Assembly: GCF_030534315.2 (NCBI RefSeq) | Contig: NZ_CP130558.2 | Coordinates: forward strand, 558,001-622,000 | Length of the DNA: 64,000 nucleotides | Origin: Thermoanaerobacterium sp. CMT5567-10 | Lineage (GTDB): Bacteria; Bacillota; Thermoanaerobacteria; Thermoanaerobacterales; Thermoanaerobacteraceae | Reading direction: 5' to 3' | Part shown: one piece after another, positions 9,758-19,646 of the stretch | Layout of the letters: each line of letters begins with the position of its first letter | Position numbering within the stretch: the first letter of the stretch is position 1 | The notes under the pieces: generated by a model | The model's database searches: none | Told to the model about the DNA's origin: nothing | What the model saw: the letters and a program-made list of their open reading frames with translations, nothing else | Position numbers and translations under genes: made by a program

Positions 9758-10234
9758 TTAAATCTTCAATTCCATTCTTCTATTTCTTGTCGTCATACCT
9801 AAACTTTCGTAAAACTTTATCGCATCGCTGTTGAACTCCCATACAGTTAATTCAAGAGCATCTGCACCTGATTTTTTTGCATAATCAACAATATGCTTAA
9901 ATAACATTCTCCCCACGCCTTTTCTTCTATGATTTGAGCTAACACATAAATCATCTATATAGACAAATTTTCTCTCTTTAAGAATTGGAATATTTCTCGC
10001 AATCATTATTTCTATAATGCTGTAAGCGATTATTTCATTATTACTATTTTCAGCGACAAAAATCTTTGTTTTATCGTCATCTAATATCTTATTAAATCTT
10101 TCTTCCGTAAAAGGATTCTCCACATCCGCATACACATCCGGCCTATTTTTAACATGTAGACTATGTACTTCTTTAACAAGAGTACTTATTGATTTATAAT
10201 CATTCAATTCTGCTTCTCTTATTTTTATGTTCAC
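9758..10234 (-). CDS. GNAT-family N-acetyltransferase
   Basis: A 158-residue acetyltransferase. Motif A is VYIDDLCVSSNHRRKGVGRM with the RxxGxG acetyl-CoA loop, and motif B is AIKFYESLGM near the C-terminus. GTG at 10234 (VNIKIREAELNDY) is preferred over an ATG at 10291, because GGTGAG lies 7 bases before it and family members begin with this segment. The ATG would add 19 residues coded by the tail of an adjoining HEPN remnant. A collapsed copy keeping both ends is at 63480-63600. Substrate unknown. Confidence 0.85.
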   Translation of the reverse strand: MNIKIREAELNDYKSISTLVKEVHSLHVKNRPDVYADVENPFTEERFNKILDDDKTKIFVAENSNNEIIAYSIIEIMIARNIPILKERKFVYIDDLCVSSNHRRKGVGRMLFKHIVDYAKKSGADALELTVWEFNSDAIKFYESLGMTTRNRRMELKI

Positions 10235-10274
10235 TAGATTTCTCACCACTTTTATTTCACTATTATTGTTACTT

Positions 10275-10316
10275 TCAATAATTTTCAGCAATCAACTTGT
10301 TAATGCTTTTCGTCAT
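10275..10316 (-). pseudogene. Collapsed HEPN (HepT-like) gene
   Basis: The 13-codon reading MTKSINKLIAENY joins the first codons (MTKSI) and last codons (INKWIDENY) of the intact HEPN gene at 62380-62814, in frame. Flanking bases on both sides also match that locus, so this is an internal deletion of a former copy. Confidence 0.7.
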
Positions 10317-10409
10317 AATTCACATCCAAAACATTTTCCAATATAAACCATAATTTATCGATTAATTGATATATTTCGCCTTTTATTTTAAAATTCCTGC
10401 AACAAATCC

Positions 10410-11912
10410 TCAATCTTCACCGAAGTATTCAAACCAATCAAAATAAGCTTCACCATTTATACAGTAGATTCCAATATATGTACCAGTAAATGTCATTAAA
10501 TAAGTTCCTTCTGTGCATAAACCCGCAGTCATCCCCTTACCAACGGTTTTCCATTCATCTTCAGAAAGCTTATAATCAAAATAATAGTATTTTCTATCGG
10601 AGCGAATTCTAAGTTGGAGTTTTCCTTCATATTCTATTTTTACACAATCAGTTATTACTTCAATATCATGAATTCTTTTTCTAAGACATATATAATAATC
10701 ATTATTTTTCTTTGTAATGAAAACCTCATAATGATAGCTATCATTGTAATAGGCAGCAATACCGGCTTCCGAGTTATCTCCTATAGGGTCAAATAAAATT
10801 TTTGTAGTAACTGTACAATTAAAATGCTGTTGTTTTCGCCCAATAAATGCAGGAGATCCTTTGCTTTCAGATAATGTTTCTTCACCACCACTAATCTTTA
10901 ACCAACTACTCTTTGAAGACAAATCATATCTAGCTTGATTAAAATTACGAATAAAATTCCAGTGTACATCCAGCTTATTATTCTCAAAATCATCATAAAA
11001 GATATTTTCATCAGGTAATGCCTCACTTAGAAGTGGTCCATCCATTTCTATTGCGATAGTACCGTTATTGCCTGCTATAGGCCAACCATTTTTATCCCAT
11101 ATAACAGGAGCGAGAAAAGTTTCTCTACCTAAATTATGCAATAATAAATTACCAATAGGTCTTACACCCAAACATACTAGCCACCAATTTCTATTTTGAT
11201 CTTCCACCAAATCCGCATGACCTACACATTGTATCGGGTTTTCTCCTTTATTTCTATGAGTAAGTATTGGATTATGCGGACATACCTCATATGGCCCCCA
11301 TGGAGATTTGCTCCTAAAAATTGTCTCCATATGCCCATATTCAGTGCCTCCTTCAGCCAACATTAAATAGTACCATTCATTTATCTTATAAATATGTGGT
11401 CCTTCGGGATAGCGCCCACCACTTCCTTCGCTTATTTGCTTTATAGAAGATAACCTTTTACCAGTTAATGGATTTATTTCAGAAAGCATTATTTTATTGT
11501 TATTAGTTGTACTATAATAAACCGTCCCGTCGTCATCAAAAAATAATGATGGATCTATTCCATTTTGATCCACCCAAATAGGTTCAGACCATCGCCCACT
11601 TGGATCTTTTGAATAAACAATAAAATTTCCTCCATGATATACATTCGTTGCCGTTACATAAAAAATGCCATTATTGTAACGGATAGTAGGTGCATAAATA
11701 CCACTAGATGCTTTTGCTCCAGATAACTCAAGCTGTGAATCTCTTGAAAGGCAATAACCTAATAATTGCCAATTAACAAGATTCTTACTATGGTATACCG
11801 GTATACCTGGAAAGAATTCAAAACTAGAATTAACTATATAATAATCATTGCCTACTCTGCATATACTAGGATCAGGGTTAAATCCACGAATTATTGGATT
11901 CTTATATTTCAT
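10410..11912 (-). CDS. GH43 beta-xylosidase / arabinofuranosidase-type glycosidase
   Basis: The five-bladed propeller N-terminus starts MKYKNPIIRGFNPDPSICRV, giving the catalytic-base Asp. IDPSLFFDDDGTVYY holds the second Asp, and GGRYPEGPHIYKINEWYYLM the catalytic acid Glu. A C-terminal beta-sandwich follows (about residue 320 onward). The 500 residues fit the GH43 beta-xylosidase architecture. No signal peptide is seen, so it should be cytoplasmic and act on imported xylo-oligosaccharides. AAAGGTG precedes the ATG at 11912. It is last in a transporter operon that looks decayed. Confidence 0.88.
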   Translation of the reverse strand: MKYKNPIIRGFNPDPSICRVGNDYYIVNSSFEFFPGIPVYHSKNLVNWQLLGYCLSRDSQLELSGAKASSGIYAPTIRYNNGIFYVTATNVYHGGNFIVYSKDPSGRWSEPIWVDQNGIDPSLFFDDDGTVYYSTTNNNKIMLSEINPLTGKRLSSIKQISEGSGGRYPEGPHIYKINEWYYLMLAEGGTEYGHMETIFRSKSPWGPYEVCPHNPILTHRNKGENPIQCVGHADLVEDQNRNWWLVCLGVRPIGNLLLHNLGRETFLAPVIWDKNGWPIAGNNGTIAIEMDGPLLSEALPDENIFYDDFENNKLDVHWNFIRNFNQARYDLSSKSSWLKISGGEETLSESKGSPAFIGRKQQHFNCTVTTKILFDPIGDNSEAGIAAYYNDSYHYEVFITKKNNDYYICLRKRIHDIEVITDCVKIEYEGKLQLRIRSDRKYYYFDYKLSEDEWKTVGKGMTAGLCTEGTYLMTFTGTYIGIYCINGEAYFDWFEYFGED

Positions 11913-11941
11913 TAACATCACCTTTCCCAAATAATAATAAA

Positions 11942-12806
11942 TCATCCTTTAATACCTGTCATAGTAATACCTTGCACAAAATACTTTTGTGCAGCAAAGA
12001 AAAGAATAAGTACAGGTATGATCGTTATAAAAGAAACAGCCATTAACATTGGTATTTGTGTTGATCCATATGATGTACGAAAGAATTGGAGACCTATGGC
12101 TAATGTAAAATTTTTGTCACTATTAAGATAAACTAATGGTAGGAAAAAATCATTCCAATTATAAGTAATAGACATGACAGCTACAGCAGTTAATGCTGGC
12201 TTAATCATTGGCAATAATATTTTATAAAAAATTTGGAATGAGCTAGCTCCATCAATTTATGCGGCCTCATCAAAATCCTTGGGTATCGTTTTAAAAAATT
12301 GTCTGAGTAAAAATATGTTAAATGCCCCACCTCCAAAAAATGAAGGAACTATAAGTGGAAGAAATGTATTTATCCATCCTAATTTAGAAAAAAGAATATA
12401 TGTAGGTATGAGTAAAACTTGACTTGGTAACATCATTGTAGCAAGAACTATAGAAAATAGCAAATTACTAAAACGTGATTTAAATCTAGCAAAGCCATAA
12501 GCTACAAGAGCTGAGGAGAATATTGCACCCACAGTTGCTGTTATTGCTATTATTACTGTATTTATTGTATAACGAGTAAAATTAGCATATTGCCATCCCT
12601 GTATAAAGTTATCTAGGGTTATAGTTTTTGATACAAACTTTGGGGGGAAAAGTATATACTTCATTTGGCAATTTTAAAGAAGTAGAAACCATCCAAACAA
12701 ATGGAAAAATAAATACAATTGTCAATATACCTAGCAAAACATAGCTTAAGACATATCTTAAATTTTTTAATACATTTTTATTTCTATGCATATTCAACAC
12801 CTCCAA
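11942..12806 (-). pseudogene. Carbohydrate ABC transporter permease (MalG-type), frameshift plus nonsense
   Basis: Three consecutive pieces make one permease. The N-terminal piece runs to VYTFPPK, then the frame is lost because a C run has six instead of five bases (about 12647). The second piece carries three membrane helices and ends FDEAA at an in-frame TAA (12257-12259). After the TAA the same frame continues IDGASSFQIFYKILLPMIKP to 11942. FDEAA-x-IDGAS is the EAA loop that docks the ATPase, so the stop falls inside it. Two independent lesions argue against a working gene. Confidence 0.85.
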
Positions 12807-12809
12807 ATC

Positions 12810-13703
12810 TTAATTTTCATAATAAACCCAATACTTCGATGTATAGTTTACTATTAATGTAAGTATCATTATGATAATAAAAAGTATCCATGCAAGGGTA
12901 GAAGCATATCCAATCTCATTATATTTGAACGCATAATTATATAAATGAAGTACATATGTATATGTCGCATAATTTGGTCCACCCTGGGTTAAAACATATG
13001 GCTGCGTGAATATCTGAAATGCACCTATTATGCCAATTATCAGGTTGAAAAATAACGTAGGTGTTATAAGTGGTATGGTAATTCTAGTTGTAATTGTAAA
13101 ACGATTAGCACCATCTAACTCAGCACTTTCATATAGTTGAGTTGGTATATCCTGAAGTCCAGCAAGTGTTATAATAATTGTATTGCCAATAGACCAAAGA
13201 CTCATTATAATAATAGCAGGCATTGCCCACCTTTCATCGTTTAACCAATTTGGCCCTTTGACACCAAAAACAGATAATATATAGTTGATAAGCCCAACGT
13301 CAGGGTTAAAAAGCCACCCCCATAGCATTGTAACAGCAACACCTGAAGTTATATAAGGTATATAAAAGCTAGTTCTAAATATACTTATTCCCTTTAGCTT
13401 TTGATTGAGTAAAAGCGCAATTAAAAAAGCAAATATTAAACTTAAAGGGACAAAAACGAACGAATAGTATAATGTATTCTCAAGTGCTTTTAAAAAAAGT
13501 GGGTCCTTGCTAAATACTTTTATTATGTTATTAATACCTATAAATTTCCCATTTCCCGTTAAATCAGCATTAGTAAAAATCAACAAAAATGAATATACTA
13601 TAGGATACAGAGTAAAAATTAGAAAACCTAGTAACCATGGGGAAATATATAGATAAAATTTTGTAGCTTCAATTCTTTCAAGTTTATTTTTTCTTGTCTT
13701 CAT
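12810..13703 (-). CDS. Carbohydrate ABC transporter permease (MalF-type)
   Basis: A 297-residue inner-membrane protein with six predicted helices and the EAA loop YESAELDGANRFTITTRITI at about 190. It belongs to the binding-protein-dependent sugar importer class. GAGGTG precedes the ATG. It sits between the substrate-binding protein gene and the broken second permease, and no ATPase gene is present here (such systems often share MsmK-type ATPases). It is the only fully open transporter gene of the locus. Confidence 0.87.
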   Translation of the reverse strand: MKTRKNKLERIEATKFYLYISPWLLGFLIFTLYPIVYSFLLIFTNADLTGNGKFIGINNIIKVFSKDPLFLKALENTLYYSFVFVPLSLIFAFLIALLLNQKLKGISIFRTSFYIPYITSGVAVTMLWGWLFNPDVGLINYILSVFGVKGPNWLNDERWAMPAIIIMSLWSIGNTIIITLAGLQDIPTQLYESAELDGANRFTITTRITIPLITPTLFFNLIIGIIGAFQIFTQPYVLTQGGPNYATYTYVLHLYNYAFKYNEIGYASTLAWILFIIIMILTLIVNYTSKYWVYYEN

Positions 13704-13744
13704 TTTTTCACCTCATTAATCATTTTATTATTATTAGGATAAAT

Positions 13745-13787
13745 GGGGAGAAAATGATAATTAATAAATTCTCCCCTTTTTATATTT
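13745..13787. terminator. Stem-loop between binding-protein and permease genes
   Basis: GGGGAGAA pairs with TTCTCCCC over a 20-base AT loop, directly after the binding-protein stop codon. Such hairpins commonly reduce read-through so that binding protein exceeds permease. Confidence 0.55.
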
Positions 13788-14961
13788 ACTTTTCACTTTT
13801 TAATTCATTTAAAGCTGATTGTATTCTAGGAGCAAATTCTTTAACAGCATCAGAAGCCGGTTTATGCAACGTTGTAATCTGCTGCCACATTTGGCTGTAC
13901 TGGTCTCCAGCTTTAGCAAGAGCTCCTCCCCAAGGGTTCAAAATTGCAACTTCTAAACCTTTTTCAAACTTTTCTGTTGATATTTGAGTATTGCCAATTT
14001 TTGAAGATTTAAAAGTAGTTTCAGCAGATTCTTTAAGTGAAGGTATATCTACTTGGCAATATAAATCAGCAATCTCTTTATTGGTAGACATTGTCTTTAT
14101 ATATGCCCAAGCTGCTGCCTTATTTTTTGAACTTTTATTCATAGCAAAACCTGTAAGATAACTTACATCGGTATTCTTACCATTTAGATCTTTAGGTGGT
14201 AACACTATATCCCATTTAAAATTATTTCCAATTTCGGTTGCTATTTGTTTTGCTTCAAATAATCCCATCGGATAGATTGCTGCTTTTCCTGCTGCAAACA
14301 TTTGATCCATAGGCATAGCACTAGATGCCGCACTACTTGGTATTACATTTTTAGCAAATAAATCACCAAACATCTGTAATCCTTTTAACGAATTTGAATC
14401 ATCAACCAATTCTTTCGTCCAATCGTCGTTATACATCTTTCCACCATATGCAATAGTAGCAAAGTTTGGAAGAACCCAATGAGAAACAGTACCATAAATC
14501 CTATTAACGCCTGAACCTGAAGATACTTTTTCACAAATATTCTTAAAATCATCCCATGTCCAATTATCTGTAGGATATGAAATACCAGCTTTATCAAAAA
14601 TGTCTTTATTGTATGCAAAGACAAAAGATGAAGCTGTTACAGGCAAACCTTCTCGTTTTCCATCTTTATCTACATATCCTACATCAATACCAGGAGTATA
14701 AATACTTTGTAAATCCAAATGATCTTTCTGCACATATGGTGTTAAATCTTCAAACCACTTCGAGCGAAGGCCGTACCAATCAGGTGACATCATAATAACA
14801 TCACCAGCATTTCCAGCTGCTAATGCAGCATCAAGTTTTTGATCAATGCTATCCGAAGGAAGCCAAATTTCATTTACTTTCACATTTGGATATAATTTTC
14901 TAAATATTTGTGTAGCTTCTTTACGAACCTTCAGTTCTTCACCAGAGCCCCATCCAAACAT
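13786..14961 (-). pseudogene. Sugar ABC transporter substrate-binding protein lacking its signal peptide
   Basis: The 391-residue reading (MFGWGSGEELKVRKEATQIF onward) matches family 1 extracellular solute-binding proteins, with AAGKAAIYPMGLFEA and the C-terminal helices intact. Normal members start with a lipoprotein signal and Cys anchor before a WGWGSGEE-like segment. Here nothing in frame precedes MFGWGSG, and the upstream GGAGGTG site at about 15014 leads only to a short stop-terminated reading. A deletion of roughly 50 N-terminal codons is the simplest explanation. The product would stay in the cytoplasm. Confidence 0.7.
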
Positions 14962-15371
14962 GGTTTACTTGTCCTACTGAACTATATTTCATATCATTTT
15001 ACAAAAATTTAACACCTCCATTAATTATTTAGATTTTAGTTTGCAAAACCCAAAAAACTTTAAAATATTAAGGTTTCGCATATTTCAAAGGACTTCCTCC
15101 AATTTCATAGAATTATCATAATATAACTGACATTATGCCAAAAATGGAGGCATCCTTATAAAACTAAGTTTAAACTATTAAACGTTATTAGTGCCTTGTA
15201 TGACATTCAATTTACTTAATTTTCGCAGCAATTGGTATCATTTACATTGCCTAAAATAAAGATTCTTATCCGCATATTTTTGCTGACAGTATTTTAAGCA
15301 TAGTACGACTTGCATAGAAGCTTTACAACTTTTTTCAACCTCATTTAATCTTCCACAACATCTTCTCTCAC
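14962..15371. other. Intergenic region with former binding-protein leader
   Basis: About 400 AT-rich bases. An orphan GGAGGTG site lies near 15014, where the lost start of the binding protein would be. No coding fragment or strong hairpin was recognised in the remainder. Confidence 0.4.
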
Positions 15372-15569
15372 CTATTTTCTGTTTTCGATAAGTTCGTTTA
15401 GGTCAATCTCTGGAAATGCATTTTTTAGACCTGTTATGAATTTATTCCCTGGACGCGATTCGCCTTTTTTAATGCGTATTAGTTGTCGTTGGCTTATGTA
15501 TACTTTTTGTGATAATTGTTTTTGAGTTAGACCATATTTTATAAGTATCTCATTAATAACATTTACCAT
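15372..15569 (-). CDS. Small XRE-type helix-turn-helix protein
   Basis: 65 residues consisting of little more than one Cro/cI HTH: YGLTQKQLSQKVYISQRQLIRIKKGESRPG. It has a good GAGGAT-type ribosome site. It is divergent from the XRE regulator at 15804 across a 234-base promoter region, which suggests cross-regulation. Target unknown. Confidence 0.75.
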   Translation of the reverse strand: MVNVINEILIKYGLTQKQLSQKVYISQRQLIRIKKGESRPGNKFITGLKNAFPEIDLNELIENRK

Positions 15570-15723
15570 AGTTATCCTCCTCGTAATAATCTATTTGATT
15601 ATTTTAATTATAGTATATAATCATTTAGATGTCAACTATTTTGCTATTAATTTTTATAATTAATCTCTATATAGATGATGTATATATAACTTTTTTCTAC
15701 ATGGTTACTAATTTTAAATTAGT

Positions 15724-15766
15724 TGTCACTTTATTGTTGACATTCATGTCACTTTATTGCTATAAT
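15724..15766 (+). promoter_or_regulatory. Consensus promoter with two direct-repeat operators
   Basis: TTGACA (15737-15742) and TATAAT (15761-15766) are both perfect, with an 18-base spacer. TGTCACTTTATTG occurs at 15724-15736, abutting the -35, and again at 15747-15759 inside the spacer, 23 bp apart. The position fits repression of the downstream XRE gene by its own product. Confidence 0.8.
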
Positions 15767-15803
15767 TGGAAATTGAAAGGCGATTTTTAAAGGAAGTGTT
15801 ACG

Positions 15804-16247
15804 ATGAGGAATAAAAAAACAATTGGTGATGTAATAAGAGAATTAAGACAAAATAAGAATATATCTCAAAGAGAGTTAGCAAATATATTAGGGGTTAGTA
15901 ATACTGCAATATATAAAATAGAAAATAATAAAAATAAATATTTTGATCCTGAAATGCTTTCTAAAATTGCTATAGCACTTGATACAACATCTGATGAAAT
16001 TATGCGCCAAGTTAATGAAAGTAATAATATTGAAGGTCAAAATACTTCTTCAGATTATAAAGATATACCTATTGAAGATATTGAACAGTTTTTAGATGGT
16101 CGCAAAATGTTAGCTTTTAAAGGACAAATTTTGTCAGAAGAGCAATTAAGGTATGTATATGCTTTTTTAGTTACTGCTGATGAAATGTATAAAAAACAGC
16201 AAGAAAAACTTGCCAAAGATCCTGAATATAGAAAGGATTTTGAATAA
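15804..16247 (+). CDS. XRE-family transcriptional regulator
   Basis: 147 residues with an N-terminal XRE HTH (NKNISQRELANILGVSNTAI, residues 17-37) and a C-terminal acidic linker followed by a segment with LDGRKMLAFKGQILSEEQL, seen in SinR/ICE-type repressors. AAGGAAG precedes the ATG. The promoter carries two direct repeats, so autoregulation is likely. The module resembles a repressor pair of a mobile element, but no integrase is adjacent. Confidence 0.82.
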   Translation: MRNKKTIGDVIRELRQNKNISQRELANILGVSNTAIYKIENNKNKYFDPEMLSKIAIALDTTSDEIMRQVNESNNIEGQNTSSDYKDIPIEDIEQFLDGRKMLAFKGQILSEEQLRYVYAFLVTADEMYKKQQEKLAKDPEYRKDFE

Positions 16248-16739
16248 AATTACGTAAAAAGTTATAAAAGAATCTATGTATGAAGATGACAGTAACAAAA
16301 AATAGGTGAATTTATATCTATATAATGATTGAATTTTTCTTCATCATTTGATGTGATTACAAAAAAGTATTGTTATGTGGAAATAACTATTGAATGCATT
16401 GGAGTATTCTCCACTTGATAAATACACTTACCGAATCTATGTTTAAATATATTGTATTAATAAGCCCGAAGAGGTGTTTAAATAAAAACTTTTTGCAGTA
16501 GAATCATAAGATGTAATATTTGCCGAAAAGCATAAATTTGTTTTCAATTATGCAAGTAAAAACACTATCCAAGCTTTACAACATAGAATGTTAAAGCCAT
16601 AAGAGGTTTTGTAAATCCTATTATGGCTTTAACGTCATTAATTTACAGTTTTAATCTATGTTTTTTACAACATTACATTATTCATAAAGTAATATTTTAA
16701 TTATCAACTTTTTAAGAAATCTAAATAATTATATACACC
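16248..16739. other. Intergenic region with one strong hairpin
   Basis: No gene was recognised in about 490 bases. A perfect 13-bp inverted repeat (GTTAAAGCCATAA at 16591-16603 and its complement at 16622-16634) lies after the aldolase operon and could end it, although no clear T run follows on either strand. Confidence 0.5.
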
Positions 16740-17603
16740 CTATTTATAGAATTTGACTTTATCAGCATCATTGAACAAATCAATCTTATGGTATATAACT
16801 TCTTTCATAGCTTTAATACATGGCGGATAAATTTCATTTGGTTCACGGATAACAGGATCCTGTAAAACTTCACGACATTTTCGATAGAATGCTTCTTTAA
16901 TATCACTGGAAATGTTTATTTTAGAAATACCTATTTTTACAGATTCCGCGATCTCGTCGTCCGGATTAGAAGAACCGCCATGTAATACCAACGGAATGTT
17001 TATTGTATCTCTTAAAACCTTTAACAAGTCTAATCTTAATTTTGGTTTCATATTTTTAGGATAGATACCATGAGCTGTTCCTATAGCTATTGCCAATGTA
17101 TCTACGCCAGTTTTTTCAACAAATTCTTTTGCTAGTGCTGGATCTGTATAAATAATCTTATCAGCTGAGGGTTCTGCATCGTTACCTGTCTTACCAATTG
17201 TTCCAAATTCTGCTTCTACAGAAACATTTACAGCATGCGCAGCCTCAACTACTTTTTTTGTAATTGCGGCATTATCTTCAAATGGCATTTGGGAAGCATC
17301 AATCATAACGGATGTGAATCCACATCTTATTGCATGAACTATCTGTTCAAAGGTTGCGCCATGATCTAAGTGGATAGCAACTGGTACATCAGATTTATAA
17401 GCTTCTTCTATGACACTAGCTACAAAACTGTCTCCTACAAATGACAATTCATCTGGATGTATTGCTATAATAACTGGAGCTTGTTTTTCATGGCACGCTT
17501 CCATCACACCTTTTAATATCATATTACTGCTTGTGTTGAAAGCTGGTACTGCAAAGTGATTTTCCTGAGCTACTTTTAGTAACTGTTTCATGTTCATTAA
17601 CAT
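16740..17603 (-). CDS. Class II ketose-bisphosphate aldolase
   Basis: 287 residues of the FbaA/GatY/KbaY fold. VAIHLDHGATFEQI holds the catalytic Asp and a zinc His; GTAHGIYP and LVLHGGSSNPDDE supply the other zinc histidines and the phosphate loop. These enzymes cleave ketose 1-phosphates or bisphosphates into dihydroxyacetone phosphate and an aldehyde. GGAG sits 8 bases before the first ATG. It is last in a PTS operon with a second aldolase, so it probably cleaves the imported sugar phosphate. Confidence 0.88.
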   Translation of the reverse strand: MLMNMKQLLKVAQENHFAVPAFNTSSNMILKGVMEACHEKQAPVIIAIHPDELSFVGDSFVASVIEEAYKSDVPVAIHLDHGATFEQIVHAIRCGFTSVMIDASQMPFEDNAAITKKVVEAAHAVNVSVEAEFGTIGKTGNDAEPSADKIIYTDPALAKEFVEKTGVDTLAIAIGTAHGIYPKNMKPKLRLDLLKVLRDTINIPLVLHGGSSNPDDEIAESVKIGISKINISSDIKEAFYRKCREVLQDPVIREPNEIYPPCIKAMKEVIYHKIDLFNDADKVKFYK

Positions 17604-17618
17604 AATCTTTTCTCCTTT

Positions 17619-18470
17619 TTAATTTTTATTTTGAGAGCCGGACAGTTTGATATAATATCTTACTAAATTTATACTGTCCTGCTCAACTTGGTGCATTAAT
17701 ACATAATAATTAATATCTGGATTTTCCTTCAGCCTTGCTTTAATTGCTGCAATATTAGCATTCATGAAATCACATCCCACATTAATTTTATTGATACCAT
17801 ATTTAACAGATTTCAATATATTATCTTCACCAGAGCCCGAACCTCCATGAAGTACTAATGGCATTTTAGTTAATTCTTTAATGATTTTTAATCGTTCAAA
17901 ATCAAACTTTGGAACCATGCCATTAGGATAATTACCATGGGATGAACCAATTGAGATAGCGAGAGCGTCAATTCCTGTCTCTTTCACAAAACGTAATACT
18001 TCCTTAGGATTTGTATACATATCATTTACCGTAAAATTAGCTCCTTCAGTAGCTCCCATACACCCAATTTCACCCTCTACGCTTACTCCTTTGGGATGTG
18101 CATATTGTACAATTTCTTTTGTCATGGCAATATTTCCTTCCAAGCCAAAGCGAGATGCATCTACCATTACCGAAGAAAATCCATCGTCAATTGCTTTCTT
18201 AAGTAAAAGAACGTCTTGCCCGTGGTCAAAATTTAAAGCAACTTTTATATTGGTTCTGCTAGCCAGTTTTTTTACAATGGGGGTTATTAATTCACTATCA
18301 CAATGGTTTAACAAATGCTCTTGAACCACATTGATAATAATAGGAGAATTTTCTAATTCGGCGGCTTTTATAACAGCTCTCGCTGTTTCTAAATTAAAAC
18401 AGTTAATTGCCATTACAGCATAATTATTCTGGTTAGCTTTTTTCAACATTTCTGTCATTGAAACATACAT
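17619..18470 (-). CDS. Second class II aldolase paralogue
   Basis: 283 residues with NFDHGQDV in place of the usual HxDHG, GSSHGNYP, and LVLHGGSGSGEDN. The catalytic Asp-His pair and both later zinc histidines are kept, so activity is plausible. It differs widely from its neighbour, which suggests distinct substrates or a mixed oligomer rather than a recent duplication. It lies between the EIIC gene and the other aldolase. Confidence 0.83.
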   Translation of the reverse strand: MYVSMTEMLKKANQNNYAVMAINCFNLETARAVIKAAELENSPIIINVVQEHLLNHCDSELITPIVKKLASRTNIKVALNFDHGQDVLLLKKAIDDGFSSVMVDASRFGLEGNIAMTKEIVQYAHPKGVSVEGEIGCMGATEGANFTVNDMYTNPKEVLRFVKETGIDALAISIGSSHGNYPNGMVPKFDFERLKIIKELTKMPLVLHGGSGSGEDNILKSVKYGINKINVGCDFMNANIAAIKARLKENPDINYYVLMHQVEQDSINLVRYYIKLSGSQNKN

Positions 18471-18532
18471 AACAATTCTCCTTTAAACGGTATCACAAAA
18501 TGCAGTAGATGTACTCTATGATAGTTATAAAA

Positions 18533-19612
18533 TTAATTTATTTTAATGCTTGATAAATCAAGTTCTTCTTCATCTTCATCTTCCTTAGTATCTTCTTCTA
18601 TTGCATCCTTTTTTAAAAATACCAAAAGAATTGCAGTAATTATTGAACCTACACTTAAAGCGATTAAGAAACCAAGTGGGTTATGCATAGCAGGAACAAT
18701 AAACATACCACCTGAAGGAACAGGAGAACCGACTCCTAATAGCATAATCAAGATACCACCGATTGCTGCGCCGAAAGAACAAGAGAAAATGACACGTATT
18801 GGATCAACTGCCGCAATTGGAATAACACCTTCTGTAATCATACAAATACCCATTGGGAATGCAATTTTGATGTTCTCAGCTTCCTGTTTACTGTATCTTG
18901 ATTTTTTTATCAACCATGATAATGTCACACCAAATGGAGGAATCATTGAAGCACAAATCTTAATTGCTTCTGGTCCATAAATACCCTCTGCTAACAAACC
19001 ATCTGCAAACAATGATGCAACTTTGTTAACAGGGCCGCCAAAATCAAATGCAGCCATAGCACCCATAATAGCACCAAATATTACTTTAGAGCCTCCATTC
19101 ATAGAACGTAGGAAGTTTGTCAAGCTTCTTGAAGCTGACGCAATAGGTCCACCGATTACAAAAAACATCAATAAACCGATTACAATTGAAGAAAGTAATG
19201 GAATAATCATCATTGGCATTAACCCTTGTGCCCATTTTGGAAGTTTTAGATTGTTTTTTAAAAAATTCACAAAATAGCCAGCAAGGTATCCACCAAGCAT
19301 GCCACCAAGGAAACCAGCACCAATAGCATTAGCAATCATACCCATCAATAAGCCAGGTGCAATGCCAGGACGATCAGCAATAGAATAAGCAATTGCTGCA
19401 CTCATTACTGCTGGAATTAACCCCATACCAAATACACCAAGTGATACAGCTGCCTGCCAAATCGTATAGGAGTCTTTGTAATCTTTAATTATAGATGGAT
19501 TTCCTCCCGCTAGATTGCCAATTGCAATTAATAAGCCAGATGCCACAACTAGTGGAAGCATAAATGAAACACCCGTTAACGCATGTTTCTTTAACTGTAA
19601 GTTTTTTAACAT
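18533..19612 (-). CDS. PTS fructose-type EIIC permease
   Basis: 359 residues with about nine membrane helices; AFDFGGPVNKVA and ITEGVIPIAAVDP are conserved signatures of fructose/mannitol-family EIIC. The tail is acidic (EEDTKEDEDEEELD). It takes the sugar through the membrane while EIIB phosphorylates it. It is coded separately from EIIB (19647-19958), while the EIIA domain sits at the end of the regulator. Confidence 0.92.
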   Translation of the reverse strand: MLKNLQLKKHALTGVSFMLPLVVASGLLIAIGNLAGGNPSIIKDYKDSYTIWQAAVSLGVFGMGLIPAVMSAAIAYSIADRPGIAPGLLMGMIANAIGAGFLGGMLGGYLAGYFVNFLKNNLKLPKWAQGLMPMMIIPLLSSIVIGLLMFFVIGGPIASASRSLTNFLRSMNGGSKVIFGAIMGAMAAFDFGGPVNKVASLFADGLLAEGIYGPEAIKICASMIPPFGVTLSWLIKKSRYSKQEAENIKIAFPMGICMITEGVIPIAAVDPIRVIFSCSFGAAIGGILIMLLGVGSPVPSGGMFIVPAMHNPLGFLIALSVGSIITAILLVFLKKDAIEEDTKEDEDEEELDLSSIKIN

Positions 19613-19646
19613 ATTAGATCTTCTCCCCTCTGTTTTTAATAATTTT

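Noticed and set aside
18546-18980. 144-codon open frame opposite the EIIC gene
   Set aside because: It is an antisense shadow of EIIC; the serine- and isoleucine-rich translation reflects reversed codons.
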